Assembly (NCBI GenBank): GCA_946811185.2
Contig: OX328096.1
Span: 23,501,881 to 23,565,880 of the forward strand
DNA from: Hippopus hippopus
Lineage: Eukaryota; Mollusca; Bivalvia; Cardiida; Cardiidae
Reading direction: 5' to 3'
Length of the DNA stretch: 64,000 nucleotides
The position numbers and the translations under genes are program-made. Shown one piece after another: positions 31,600 through 43,370 of this stretch. The notes below the pieces were generated by a model that was given only the letters and a program-made list of their open reading frames with translations, ran no database searches and had not been told where the DNA came from. Positions within the stretch are counted from its first letter, which is position 1. Each line of letters opens with the position of its first letter.

Positions 31600-33060
31600 G
31601 AAGACAGTGGATTTTTCATATATACCGGGTGTTTCATAGCACCTGTCCTTAGTTAAAGTGTCAAAATCTTCCACAAATTTCAATTTAAACTGAATTGAAA
31701 CCTCCTAACTTTTGGCAGACATAATAAAATTTCATTAGACATGTAGTACATTTATGTATTACTTTAATAATAGTCAATTATACTACACTTTTTCCAAAAT
31801 GATGTTCACTCTGAGCAGTTCTGACGTTAAGTTCATTATGAGGGTTTTTCATCACATGTTTATGTGTCCTTCTATTTCATAAATTTCCCTCTTGATTGAA
31901 GCTTTTTAAGTCATAAGTATCTCCTGGTATTTGGCTGTACCCTTTTTATACTGTACCTTACAAGAAAAAGTTTGGAGGGTCAGAGTGTTTGATTATTCCT
32001 GAAAGAAATGACGTTTTGCTAGAATACTTTTGAAAGTCATTTAACTATGCTTTCGGTCATGTGTCTTTTGTGGCTTGACCTTGTTTCAACCAAATGCATG
32101 TACTAGGTCTTCATTGTCATTACTTCTTTTCTTTTGGCATCGGAGTGAAATTCTTCCGTGGAATGTTCAGATAGCCTCCTTATTTACAGTGTCAGCACTG
32201 TTCTCATCTTCTGCGAAAAACATGGGAACCACTATACTGTCTGCACTGAAAGCAGCCCATGAGATGGTTGTCTCATTGTATAGCAGTTTTCCATTATGAA
32301 AGCCCGATTTCTCTGTTATCCTAAACTCAATTTTCTGCTTATAAACCTGTTCCTTCCATAATCTTTAAACAAAGAATTGGAGTTATTTGAATTCCAAGAA
32401 TTGACGTTATATAGGGCACTCCTAGTGAAAAGGACTTGTCAGGAAAAGTGTAGTATTTCAACAGTTGTTTAAGTCATGTCTGTGTATTACATATTAAATA
32501 GAATTTTATCCTGTCTACTTATAGGTGGCAATTTTTCATTCATTTTAAAGTCATATATGTAGACATTTTTGATGGTTAGAATAAGGACAGATATTATGAA
32601 AAACTCTGTAAGTCGTGAATCATTAGCAGAAAATATAAGAATTGCCAGACTTAAACCACAAATGATTTCAAAACTCAAAATGTCTTAAAAGTAAATCAAT
32701 CATTTCGAGACAGCAGCTTGGGCAATTCTTCACGCAACAGCCCAGTGTCAAAGAAACTAAAATTTACATAACTCCACATAAATATTCCAAGACTCATATC
32801 TAAAGGAAATTTGGAACAAGAGTTATTCATTGGTTTAAGCGATTTGTCTATTGCCGAGGAAAATGAAATAGAAGAGAGCCAAGATCTAAGAGAACTTCAG
32901 ACATTCATGCCACATGTTTTGGAAAAATCCGCAGAGAATAAACAGGCAGACACTTCTTTTTGAAATTCATTGATTGCCAAGAAACCTTCTAAATGACAAA
33001 TACTGCATACTTGCTATTCCTGGATATTATGGGATATTCAAATGAAAAACAAAACTTTGT
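31600..33060. other. Unassigned sequence inside the inverted-repeat structure
   Basis: The minus strand near 32300-32170 reads LLYNETTISWAAFSAD and onward in a frame soon stopped; it may be a broken transposon ORF, which I cannot identify. No gene is called. Confidence 0.35.
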
Positions 33061-33061
33061 G

Positions 33062-33205
33062 TTTGACTTTGTGTAGAAAATGTTGTGGGAAAAGGAGAAA
33101 ATACTGGTTACACGCATTTTCTCTTTTTTTTCTTTTCACAGTAATTTATAATGCCTACTTCTTTAGGGGTCCTGTAAAACATGTGGTAATTTTGTAAAGG
33201 GTTAA
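33062..33205 (+). mobile_element. Family A MITE, 5' truncated
   Basis: Core GGAGAAAATACTGGTTACACGC with right end TTGTAAAGGGTTAA. Confidence 0.78.
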
Positions 33206-33509
33206 GGGGCATTATACTTGTGGATCTATTTTTGTCCTTAAATCAAGATTTATTTTGAAACACCGAAAGAAAAAAAAAGAACTTCCACAGATCTGTAGGG
33301 ATCATCCAAGCTTTCATACAGTGATCACTAATCGCTGTTCTGTACATTCAGCTGACGTCGGTATTTTTTGCACTATTTCTTCCTCATTCCGTTGCCTAAA
33401 TGTAGAATAGCACTGTTATTGTTTGGAGTATGATGTAAAAATCGCAAGATGTTTATTTCTGATGGAACGTCCAAGGTTGCATTTTTTTTCATGAAATACA
33501 ACACAGTAG

Positions 33510-33735
33510 TTTAGTTAGTTTAGTTTAAAAATATTGATTTTACATCGATCGGAAACAAGTTCTTACAACTTATACTAATCTCTCTCGATTCTGCTTCCTG
33601 GGAGCTACACCAGTACTCGCGCCGAATGTGTGGGCCCACGAAGGATCCCAAAGTTTACACCCGCTCCCAGGTCTCGAACTCGGGACCTTTTGGTTACGGG
33701 GCTGACGCTCTACCCCACAACCACGGACATCACTT
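33510..33735 (-). repeat. tRNA-derived SINE (type 1), reverse orientation
   Basis: Complement of the 6705-6912 SINE: GGTCTCGAACTCGGGACC is box B and CGCTCTACCCCACAACCA is box A. Its short minus-strand ORF is not a gene. Confidence 0.82.
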
Positions 33736-33739
33736 ACAA

Positions 33740-34600
33740 CAAAGTAAACTAGCAAGCCCATTGAATTGGTTAAAACGGGAATTCTAATTGTTCTTTGAAT
33801 AATTTATTGATAAGAAATGGGTCGATTTACATTTGTTTTTGATGGAAATGTGTGAAAACTTGACCAGATATGTAATGTATGAAATTTTATATACATTGAA
33901 CGTTACAAGTTTCTTTCATACAGCGATAGCCCGGGAACTTTCTCACTGCACCTCGTATAAAACCGGACATCATGTCACGGTACAAGTTTGTTTAAATATG
34001 ATCTCATAAAATGCATCACAAGCTCAAACACTGTCCATCCCAAATCACATCTCACCTGTATAGCTACCTCTACGCATCGCCCGAGGTTTCCCCACGCTTG
34101 TTGGGAGTAGCTGAATATGCTGGTTTTTTGCCTTATTTTTTGGTACCAATAACAAATGAATAAATATACATTTGTAAATGGTAAAAAATGTAGACAAGTT
34201 TATTCTAGGGGCCCTCCCTATTTGCGGGCAAATTTACGCTGTCTATCTTTTTGAAAGGTATTTCTTGTTATATGGTCATTGTTTACTTATTCGTGACTTT
34301 ACTGGGTTTCAGCTGTAAGTGGCTGTAACGTGTTTGTCAAAGGACACTTCCATGACTAACCAGGAATCGTATATAGACGATGTTTATATGAACGATCCGT
34401 GGACTAACACAATGCTTAAGGTAGAAATGGAACCCAAGAGGTTCGGATTAGCAATCTAAGACACTCAACCCCGAGCAACTTAAGAACCCCCATCCCCACA
34501 TTCTTTGCCCCTTCTTACGACACTCCTTAATCTGAAATGAAACTTATCTTCTCTACTTGTTCAATACATGAAATAATAATGTCAATGCTGTAAGAATATC
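33740..34600. other. No gene seen
   Basis: Unassigned sequence between the SINE and the right inverted arm. Confidence 0.45.
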
Positions 34601-35113
34601 TCGTTATATGCCTGTTCAGAAAATCACAGCTAACTGGACAGTGAAAAAAACCCAGTGGGCAGCTGATTGTACAGTGAACCTTTTGATAGTACCTCAGGAA
34701 AAGTTGAATTATTTCCACAGGAAAAGTGCTGAATACTCTTATGGATATGTAAACATGAAGTTAAATAATTTCTTTATCTGTGTGAATAATCAGAAAATGG
34801 TTACAGATCTTCCTTGAAGAATAGGAAGCAAAAGTTTAGCCATCATGGCAACCGTAAACAGCAAAAATTGGTGATGCAGCTTTCCTGTGCAAAAAGCGCA
34901 TGGTTCACATTCCAAATTGCAGTAAAGGTTGATAGAAAAACCTGTTCACTAGAATTAATGTACTAGCCTGTTTTACGATATTTGTTTACCGCAGCTAACT
35001 GATTGTGGGCGTACAGTGACAGCAGCTTCCGATTTGCGAGACTGTATGTTGGACCATACTGATATTGATAGCTTCTGCTCCATCTTTTTTTTCTAAATCT
35101 TTGGTATCCTTCC

Positions 35114-35570
35114 TTAACTCTTTTCCAAACTACAAAATTTTAGACTGGTCCAAATTGAAAGCATTTGCAGACGACAAAATTAACATGAGTCAAAAATTGA
35201 AATTTGTTCTGGGAGGGAAGAAAACATTGTGGAAAAAGGAGAAAATGCTGGTTACCAGCATTTTCTCCTTTCCCCATGATGTTTTCAAAAGGGTTCTTTT
35301 TCAGGGTCGTAAAAACTAGGGATTGTTTGGGAAAGGGTTAATGCTTTACCACTAAGATCTGGGTTTTTAAGATCCTCAGGAAGAAGCTTTTTAGAATGAT
35401 TGTGGGAAAAGGAGAAATTGCTGGTAACCAGAATTTTCTCATTTTCCCACAATGTTAACTTACCTTTCTTAGACAGCAATCATCCTTTGACCTACATAAA
35501 TGAATTGTGGCCAGCAAATGCTTTCAGTTTTAGCGAGCCCCCTTTTTTTTGTTATTTGGTAAAGGGTTGC
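35114..35570. mobile_element. Two family A MITEs sharing a TTAA, next to exon 8
   Basis: Copy one (+) is 35114-35341 and copy two (-) 35338-35570; they share TTAA at 35338-35341. The second ends TTTGGTAAAGGGTTGC, 25 bp before exon 8. Confidence 0.87.
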
Positions 35571-35595
35571 TTAATGAGACATGTTGTGGTTTCAG

Positions 35596-35760
35596 GTATC
35601 TGCACCCATACCAGAAGGTGTGAGTGGAGAGGAAGGCAAAAAACTGGTGTCAGAATTTGCCGAAAATTTTAATGTAATTCTAAAAGGAGTAACGGCAACT
35701 CAAAACAGTCAGGCGATCACATCAGCTATCTCATCTGGAGGAAGTGCCATCCAGCTAAAG
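35596..35760 (+). CDS. Exon 8: REJ module, helical segment
   Basis: The acceptor is GTTGTGGTTTCAG ending at 35595 and the donor is AAAG|GTATGA at 35761. The exon is 165 nt and exactly 55 codons. It begins VSAPIPEGVSGEEGKKLV and continues as an amphipathic stretch, with SAISSGG near the end. The preceding intron (6.7 kb) holds the large inverted-repeat structure and LINE remnant. Confidence 0.75.
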
Positions 35761-35785
35761 GTATGATATTGTGTGTGTGGAAACC

Positions 35786-36104
35786 CTGCATTTTCTCCTT
35801 TTCCCACAATGCTTTTCACTCTTGCAGAGAAAAATCTTGCCATTTGACCCACACCTGATTTCCTATCTGCAAATAAATTCTACTTTCAATGTAGGGGAGT
35901 CAAAAAATTTGTCATCGAGTAAAGTTTCCAAAGAACAAAATATGGATTTGTCCAAATCCAAAGTATTTGGATACAACAAAGTAAACATGGCTCAAACAGT
36001 GGAAATTGTCTTTGAAAGGGTTGAAAACATTCTTGGAAAAGGAGAAAATGCTGGTCACCAGCATTTTCTGCTTTTCCAACATTGTTTTCAAAAGCCTTTT
36101 TATA
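35786..36104. mobile_element. Two partial family A MITEs after exon 8
   Basis: 35786-35927 is the right half of a minus copy starting at the palindrome centre. 35928-36104 is a plus copy with core GCTGGTCACCAGC, cut at AAGCCTTT by the next repeat. Confidence 0.75.
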
Positions 36105-37508
36105 CGCCCAAAGGGTCGTCTTATGTTATGGTTCTGGTCGTCCGTCAGTCTGTCTGTTCGTCCGTCTGTCTGTCTGTCTGTCTGTCTGTCCTTCCGTGTG
36201 TCTGTCCGTCAGCAATTTCTTGTGTGCTCAACTCCTCCTACAGTTTCCATTGGAATAAGTTCAAACTTACCACAATGAATCTCAATGATGTGTAGTTGTG
36301 CATATGTCTCTTTAAATTTGAATCTCTTCAGGCATTCTAGAGTTATAGCCCTTTGTTATTTTTTAATACTTAAATTTTGTCAGGAGCATAACTCAAAAAC
36401 TATTAGGGGTGTAAACATGATACTTCACAGGCGGATAGATCTCATCAAGGAGATGTGCAGTGCACAAGAACCATCACTCATGATTGCGTAATTTAGGAGT
36501 TATTGCCCTTTGTTTTTTTTTTCTTACTTAAATTTTGTCGAAGCATAACTTAAAAGCTACATGAGGTATAAACATGAAACTTCACAGGTTGACAGATGAC
36601 ATTAAGGAGAAGTGCAGTGTACAAGAACCATAACTTTCAGCCCCATGCTTTAGGAGTAATTTTCCTTTGTTATTTTTATACTTAAATTTTGTCAGGAGCA
36701 AAACTCAAAAACTGTTAGAGGTGTAAACATAATACCTCATAGGTGGATAGATCTCATCAAGGAGAAGTGCAGTGCATAGGAAATGTAACTCTTGATTGGA
36801 TAATTTAGGAGTTAATGCCCTTTGTTGTTTTTCTTACTTCAATTTTGTCTAGTGCATAACTTGAAAACTAGATGATAGATGACATTAAGGAGAAGTGCAG
36901 TGTACAAGAACCATAATGTTCAGCCTCACAGTTTAGGAGTTATTGCCCTTTGTTATTTTTTTATACTTAAATTTTGTCAAGAGCATAACTCAAAAACGAT
37001 TAGAGATGTAGACAAGATACTTCATGGGTGGATAGATCTCATCAAGTAGGAGTGCACTGCACAGAAAACATAACTCTTGATTGCATAATTTAGGAGTTAT
37101 TGCTCTTTGTTTTCTTTCTTACTTAAATTTTGTGTAGTGCATGACTTGGAAACTACATGTACATGAGATATGAACCTGAAACTTCTCAGGTTGATAGATG
37201 ACATTAAGGAGAAGTTCAGTGTACAAGAACCATAATTTTTTGCCCCATGGTTTAGGAGTTATTGCCCTTTGATTTTTTTTCTTACTTAAACTCTGTCAGG
37301 AGCATAAGTCAAAAAGTATTAGAGGTGTAAAAATGATACTTCACAGGTGCGTAGATCACATTGAGGAGAAGTGCAGTGCACAAGAATAAATAACTCCATG
37401 GTCTCATATGTGATCCCTAACTGTCCAGTGTCTTGTTTTTTTATGGTAAATCCTTCATTTTAACCCATTTCACTGACCAGCCCCCTCGGGCGTACATGCG
37501 CCGCTTTG
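36105..37508 (+). repeat. Bivalve-type element with CTGT-rich head and ~160-bp tandem units
   Basis: It opens TATACGCCCAAAGGGTCGTC, then a (GTCTGTCC)-like tract at 36138-36210. Tandem units contain CATAACTCAAAAACTATTAG, TTCACAGGTGGATAGAT, AGGAGAAGTGCAGTG and TTTAGGAGTTATTGCCC. Units alternate in two types, a higher-order dimer. It ends near CCCCTCGGGCGTACATGCG. Confidence 0.8.
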
Positions 37509-37782
37509 CAAAGGTCTTGTTCCTTAGTGTCATGAAGACTCAGGATTGTGTGGTTAACCCATTACCACACAATCCCTACTTTTGACAACCCTGAGAAAGA
37601 AGCCTTTAGAAATCATTGTGGGAAAAGGAGAAAATGCTGGTAACCAGCATTTTCTCCTTTTCCCACAATGTTTTCTACCCTTCACAAAACAAATTTCAAA
37701 TTTTCAGTCACTTTTATTTTGTCGTCTGCAAATGCTTTTGATTTGGACAAGCCTAAAATATTGTCGTTTGGTAATGAGTTAA
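37509..37782 (-). mobile_element. Family A MITE beside a right-end remnant of another
   Basis: 37509-37557 is the right end of a plus copy (AGACTCAGGATTGTGTGGTTAA). 37554-37782 is a complete minus copy with a perfect core GCTGGTAACCAGC; TTAA is shared. Confidence 0.88.
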
Positions 37783-37786
37783 GGGG

Positions 37787-37979
37787 TTAAAGTACCAAAA
37801 TTAATATACCTAACACAGAGCTTCAGTCTAGAATAAAAATCATTGTAAATATGCAATAAAGGTTTCCTTTGTCCAGAATGTCTGAACAAAGTGGACAGCA
37901 TAGATCGAAGATCACACTGTATGTTTTGTGCAGTCTGATCTTGGTCTACACTGGTCTCATGGGCAACAAATGTGGTCAA
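37787..37979 (+). mobile_element. Family E (GATC-hairpin) MITE
   Basis: It has ATAGATCGAAGATCACACTG / CAGTCTGATCTTGGTCTAC hairpin arms and a TCAA right end shared with the next element. Confidence 0.75.
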
Positions 37980-38193
37980 CCCTTTCCCAAATGCCCAATT
38001 TTAGACTCTTCAAAATTGAAAGCCTCAGCAGACAACAAGTTCAACAATGGAACAAATGAACATAAGTTTTCTGATAGAATAGAAAATATTGTGGTAAAAA
38101 GAGTTAACTAGCATGTTCCCTTTATCCCCAAGTTTTTCGAAAGGTTTCTTCCTTAGGGTTGTTAAAAAATGGGATTATTCAGTAAAGGGTCAA
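37976..38193 (+). mobile_element. Family A MITE, diverged
   Basis: TCAACCCTTTCCCAAATGCC to CAGTAAAGGGTCAA; palindrome degraded. Confidence 0.72.
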
Positions 38194-38218
38194 GGAGCTT
38201 GAAGGGTTGATGGTCAGT

Positions 38219-38447
38219 TCTTTTACCAAATTATCTCTTGTTCACTTAAACCCTAATGAAGAAGGATCTTGAAAACGTTGAAGGAAAAAGGAGCAATCCT
38301 TTTTAACAATTAATTAATTTCTTAATTATAAATACCACAAAATTTTTGATACCATAGAAAAAATGTGTTCGCTTCCCTGAAACGCTTTTTTCCCACAATG
38401 CCGTTTATGTCAGGATAATTAAAAGTTGGGATTGTGTGGTAAGGGAA
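38219..38447. mobile_element. Family A MITE, strongly diverged
   Basis: TTTTTACCAAATTATCTC to GGATTGTGTGGTAAGGG, with an AT-rich insertion in the hairpin. Confidence 0.55.
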
Positions 38448-38728
38448 TGGTAACCTGTAGAGCAATGAGATAGAGCTTTAACCCAAGGTGGTTGGAGTTA
38501 TTTTCATATTTACCAGAGTGTCGGTCTTATATATTTGTCACAAACTCATTAGCTAGTTTTGCTGTCATTGTATTTAAACTTTGTTCTTTTATTAACGGCA
38601 AGCTACATGCAAGACACAATTTTGACTTAATTATCTGCTTTTTAGCACTGAAGGATAATCATCCTCTTGATCTTAGATATTTAGTGTATAATGCACATTC
38701 AGTTCATTTCTGGTTTGATTTTCCTCAG

Positions 38729-38833
38729 GGTCTTGAAGGGACACCACTCACTGAAGTTCCAGACAATGAATTTATCCTTACTCTGAGCTCAGGACCAGCT
38801 GAACCTGATCCTGCCCTTGTAGAAGTACAAAAA
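38729..38833 (+). CDS. Exon 9: REJ module
   Basis: The acceptor is TTGATTTTCCTCAG ending at 38728 and the donor is AAAA|GTAAGT at 38834. The exon is 105 nt, 35 codons, phase 0. The product starts GLEGTPLTEVPDN and ends PDPALVEVQK. No individual motif identifies it; the frame and splice sites do. Confidence 0.72.
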
Positions 38834-38929
38834 GTAAGTATCTTGTCAATATTACTTCTTTTGTGTGCTACATGGCAACATAGGGTCAGCCAGGTCTTAG
38901 AAAGTGGTACATAGTGCTTCAGGATGAAG

Positions 38930-39152
38930 TCTATTGCAAACAATCCAGTGTTTAAAGAGCCTGAGGAAAAAAAACTTTTGAAATGATAGTTGGAAAAGGA
39001 GAAAATGCTGATTACCAGCATTTTCTCCTTTTACAACAATCTTTTCTACTATTTTAAAGATAAATTCCATCGCTAGAACTATATTAGATTTGTTGCCAGA
39101 AAATGTAGTCAATTTGGACAAGTTTAGAATTGTAGTGTATGATAAAGAGTAA
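38930..39152 (-). mobile_element. Family A MITE
   Basis: Core GCTGATTACCAGC; right end GATAAAGAGTAA. It starts about 96 bp after the exon 9 donor. Confidence 0.8.
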
Positions 39153-39659
39153 AATGGTTATAAACTGTATTGCATTTTTTGCTCCACTGTTTTCAAAGGA
39201 TTTTAGAAGGCTTGGCTTATCTGTTAGAGTTAACAAGTATGTGAAGGTAACATGGTTTTCACTTTCTGGAATATCTTTACGTTTCAAAACTTACATTATC
39301 AAAAGCCCCCAGAGAATGGGAACATTTCTTATAAAGAAAAAGTATAGATTACAGCAACACCAAATTTAAGCATACTTGCCATGACTTTAAACAATTTTGT
39401 GTGATATTATTAGCTCACCTGAGCACAAAGTGCTCAGGGGAGGTATTGTGACCGGTCGTTGTCCGGCGTCCATCTGTCCGTCTGTCCGTCTGTCCACAAT
39501 TCCTTTAAACATCTTCTCCTCCTAAACCGCTCGGCCAATCTGATGAAACTTGGCAGGGATGTTCCTTGGGTAAAGCTCTACCAAAGTTGTTCAAGAGATT
39601 GAATTCCACCCATAACTCTGGTTGCCATGGCAACAAAAAGGGAAAAAATAGCAAAATCT

Positions 39660-40905
39660 TTGAAAATCTTCTTCTCTGAAACTAGAAGGCGTAGAGCTTT
39701 GATATTTGGTATGTAGCATCTCCTAGTGGACCTCTACCAAGTTTGCTCATATGATGCCCCTGGGGTCAAAACTGGCCCCGCCCCGGGGGTCACAAGTTTG
39801 AACATAGGAACAAAGAAGGAAAACTTTAAAATTCTTCTTCTCTGAAACTGGAAGGCATACAGCTTTGATATTTGGTATGTAGCATCTCCTAGTAGACCTC
39901 TTCCAAGTTTGTTCATATGATGCCCCTGGGGTCAAAACTGGCCCATGCCCCGGGGGTCACAAGTGTGAACATAGGAACAAAGAAGGAAAACTTTAAAATT
40001 CTTCTTCTCTGAAACTGGAGGGCGTGGAGCTTTGACATTTGGCATCTACCATCTCCTAGTGGACCTCTTCCAAGTTTGTTCATATGATGCCCCTGGGGTC
40101 AAAACTGGCCCATGCCCCGGGGGTCACTAGTTCGAACATAGGAACAAAGAAGGAAAACTTTAAAATTCTTCTTCTCTGAAACTTGAAGGCATAGAGCTTT
40201 GATATTTGGCATCTAGCATCTCCTAGTGGACTTCTACCAAGTTTGTTCATATGATGCCCCTGGGGTCAAAACTGGCCCATGCCCCGGGGGTCACAAGTTC
40301 GAACATAGGAACAAAGAAGGAAAACTTTAAAATTCTTCTTCTCTGAAACTGGAAGGCCTACAGCTTTGATATTTGGTATGTAGCATCTCCTAGTGGACCT
40401 CTACCAAGTTTGTTCATATGATGCCCTTAGGGTCAAAACTGGCCCCGCCCCGGGGGTCACAAGATTGAACATAGGAACATTAAAGAAGGAAAACTTCGAA
40501 ATTCTTCTTCTCTAAAACTGGAAGGCGTAGAGCTTTGATATTTGGTATGTAGTATCTCTTAGTGGACCTCTACCAAGTTTGTTCATATGATGCCCATGGG
40601 GTCAAAATTGGCCCAGCCCTTGGGGTCACAAGTTCGAACATAGGAACAAAGAAGGAAAACTTTAAAATTCTTCTTCTCTAAAACTGGATGGTGTAGAACT
40701 TTGATATTTGGTATGTAGCATCTCCTAGTGGACCTCTACCAAGTTTGTTCAAATGATGCCGCTGGGGTCAAAACTGGCCCTGCCTCGGGGGTCACAAGTT
40801 CGAACATAGGAACAAAGAAGGAAAACTTTTAAATTCTTCTTTTCTAAAACTGGAAGACATAGAGCTTTGTTTTTTGGTATGTAGTGAACCTGTTCTAAGT
40901 TTGTT
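39660..40905 (+). repeat. Tandem array, ~167-bp unit, 7-8 copies
   Basis: TTCTTCTTCTCTGAAACT recurs near 39668, 39832, 39999, 40167, 40334, 40501, 40668 and 40836. Each unit has TTTGATATTTGGTATGTAGC, GGACCTCTACCAAGTTTG and a GC-rich CCCCGGGGGTCACAAG. Confidence 0.92.
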
Positions 40906-41945
40906 AGCCCACCTGAGCACAACGTGTTCAAAATTGGGTCACCTGGGGTCATAAACTAGGTAACTAGGTCAAATTAAAGTAATACCTTGTGGGCACTCTA
41001 GAGGCCACATTTATAGCTCAAATGACCTGAAATTTGGTCAGAATATTTATCTTGATAAAATCTCTTGTGAATTTGGATTTGGGTCACCAGGGATCATAAA
41101 CTAGATCACTAGGTCAAATTAAAGGAATATCTTGTGGGCACTCTAGAGGCCACATTTTTTGCTCAATTGACTTGCAAATTGGTCAGGATGTTTGTCTTGA
41201 TAAAATCTCACATGAGTCTGAATTTGGGTCATGTTGGGTCTTGAATTTGGTCAATAGGTCAAATTAAAGAAATACCCTGTGGGCACTCTAGAGGCCACAT
41301 TTATTGTTCAATTAATTTGAAAATTGGTTAAAATGTTTGTCTTGATGAAATCTAGGATGAGTTCAAAATTGGCTCACCTGGGGTCATAATCTAGGTCACT
41401 AGGTCAAATTAAAGAAATATCTTTAGGGCACTCCAGAGGCCACATGTATTGTTCAATTAATTTGAAAATTGGTTAAAATGTTTGTCTTGATGAAATCTAG
41501 GATGAGTTCAAAATTTGATCACCTGAGGTCATAATCTAGGTCACTAGGTCAAATTAAAGAAATACCTTTTGGGCACTCTAGAGGCCACATTTATTGTTCA
41601 ATTTATTTGAAAATTGGTCAGAATGTTTGTGTTGATGAAATCTAGGATGAATTCAAAATTGGCTCACCTGGGGTCATAATCTAGGTCACTTGGTCAAATT
41701 AAAGAAATACCTTTAGGGCACTCTAGAGGTCACATTTCTTGCTCAATTGACTTGAAAATTGGTCAGAATGTTTGTCTTCATAAATTTTTTGATGATTTCT
41801 AAATTGGGTCATGTGGGGTGATAAATTAGGTCCCTAGGTCAACTTACGGAAATCCCTTGTGGACACCTCTAGAGGCCACATTTTAAGCTCAGTTGACCTG
41901 ACAATTTGTCAGAAATTGAATTATACATGTGGAGTGAATTTCGCC
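40906..41945 (+). repeat. Tandem array, ~145-bp unit, 7 copies
   Basis: GGGCACTCTAGAGGCCACA recurs near 40991, 41136, 41281, 41426, 41571, 41716 and 41861. Each unit also has GGTCACTAGGTCAAATTAAA. Confidence 0.92.
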
Positions 41946-41992
41946 TATTGACTCAGGTGAGCGATCCAGGGCCATCAGGGCCCTCTTGTATA

Positions 41993-42470
41993 CCTTAATT
42001 TTTTTTTTACTCAAATACATGCATAGCACATAGATAAAATCAGACACAACTGAAAAAATCTGGGTCTACACTGTGTCAAATGCGGTTCCAAATATGGTAT
42101 AATGGTGTATCCCACATAGGGACTGAATTTCAGCTTTTCTTCTGACTTGATTGTTCAAAATGATTCTCTAAGATATTCACGTGCCATTTATGAAAAATGG
42201 TTTTTACATTTTTAAAAAGAGTTTGTTTTTAATTTCTTAACATTTCTTAATAAAAATGTCCACCATTGCAATTTCTGTTGTTAAATTCTATAGGTATATA
42301 ATAAACGAAATAGTATGTTGTAGTAGCTTTCCTGATGTTTGTACTTGCTTCTCACTGTATAAGACAAATGACATCTTGCTCCACCCTTGGTTTTGCACAA
42401 CATCAAATTTTCTGACACAGCCCAAAGCAAATACAAGTGCCAGAAAACTTATAGTATTCCAAATATATTC
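41993..42470. other. No gene seen
   Basis: AT-rich intron sequence up to the acceptor tract of exon 10. Confidence 0.5.
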
Positions 42471-42479
42471 AATGTGCAG

Positions 42480-42608
42480 ATCAATGTCAACCTGACAGCT
42501 ACCCTATTGGATGTTCCTGTTGGAGATCCTGCCACTGGACTGCAGGTTATCGGTGCTGTAACAGTACTTAGCAGTGGACCACCTGCCAATATGGACAGTA
42601 CCTCTCAG
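42480..42608 (+). CDS. Exon 10: REJ module
   Basis: The acceptor is ATATTCAATGTGCAG ending at 42479 and the donor is TCAG|GTAACT at 42609. The exon is 129 nt, 43 codons, phase 0. It encodes LTATLLDVPVGDPATG then TVLSSGPPAN. The peptide LSSGPAEPD of exon 9 resembles LSSGPPANMD here, suggesting a repeated structural unit at the junction of these exons. Confidence 0.72.
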
Positions 42609-42748
42609 GTAACTGTTTGTTCTGATACTGGGTTATTCATATTCAGATAGTTTTGATTCTTTCACTGCCAAGTAAATAATTTGACTTTTTTTCAGGTCCA
42701 AAAGTAGATGCATCATCTTTGTATTTATTGGAATGACATCCTTCTGTC

Positions 42749-43202
42749 TTAAAAGTGAGCACAATTTGATTCCAGACTTGTCCAATTTGAAAGCAGTTTC
42801 AGACAATGAAATAAATGTGACTGAAAATTTGAAACTTGCTTTTGCCAAGGGGAAAACATTGAGGGAAACGAAGAAAATGCTTGTAACCAGCAATTTTACC
42901 TTGTCCCACAATTATGCTTTCAACAACCGTCTTCCTCAGGATTGTGAAAACTCTTGATTATTTGGTAAAGGTTTAACTCTTTACCACATGGCAAAAAAAA
43001 TAGACTGTTCCAAATTGAAAGCATTTGCAGACAACAAATTAAATGTTGCATAATTGATGATTTCTGTCTTTGAAAGGGTAGAAAACATTGTGGGAAATGG
43101 AGAAAATGCTGGTTACCAGCATTTTCTCCTTTTCCCACTACGTTTTCAAAAGACTTTCTTTCCAGGGTCGTGAAAACCTGTGATTGTTTGGTAATGGTTC
43201 AA
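42749..43202 (+). mobile_element. Two family A MITEs sharing a TTAA
   Basis: 42749-42976 (core GCTTGTAACCAGC) and 42973-43202 (core GCTGGTTACCAGC, full hairpin). The second ends about 67 bp before exon 11. Confidence 0.86.
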
Positions 43203-43269
43203 AGCACACACAGAAACTTTTGGCTAGTAAGGAATTCACACTTCCCATTTTTCATTTTCTCTTTTTCAG

Positions 43270-43357
43270 GATAACTTAGTTTCAACATTTGGCAGTGTGA
43301 CAGGGTATACTAGTGGTCTAAACCTGGCAGACCAATCATCAGTTAACTATGTCAATG
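43270..43357 (+). CDS. Exon 11: REJ module
   Basis: The acceptor is TTTTCTCTTTTTCAG ending at 43269 and the donor is CAATG|GTATTG at 43358. The exon is 88 nt, phase 0 to phase 1. The product starts DNLVSTFGSVTG and ends SSVNYVN. A family A MITE begins about 13 bp after the donor. Confidence 0.7.
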
Positions 43358-43370
43358 GTATTGCTTTTTT

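Larger units (their letters stand above)
30313..35065. mobile_element. 4.75-kb structure with ~0.4-kb terminal inverted repeats
   Basis: The left arm (30313-30755) starts ATATCAGTGTGGACCAACGT. The right arm (34659-35065) is its reverse complement, ending ATACTGATAT. The arms match over their length with scattered differences and a ~35-bp length difference (e.g. CAAAAGGTTCACTGTACGAT versus the complement of GTACAGTGAACCTTTTGATA). Between them lie a broken LINE reverse transcriptase, a SINE and unassigned sequence. It may be a foldback transposon with later insertions, or two inverted copies of one repeat. Confidence 0.8.
39411..41992 (+). mobile_element. 2.6-kb element with two tandem arrays
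   Basis: Ends are TAGCTCACCTGAGCACAAAG at the left and ACTCAGGTGAGCGATCC near 41950 at the right, an imperfect inverted pair. After a GTCCGTCTGTCC tract come two arrays, entered separately. No coding frame is found. The left end is of a kind I recall from many bivalve genomes. Confidence 0.8.

Noticed and set aside
39660..41945. CRISPR-like or protein-coding tandem array
   Set aside because: Units are 145-167 bp without unique spacers, frames are broken between units, and the setting is an animal intron.
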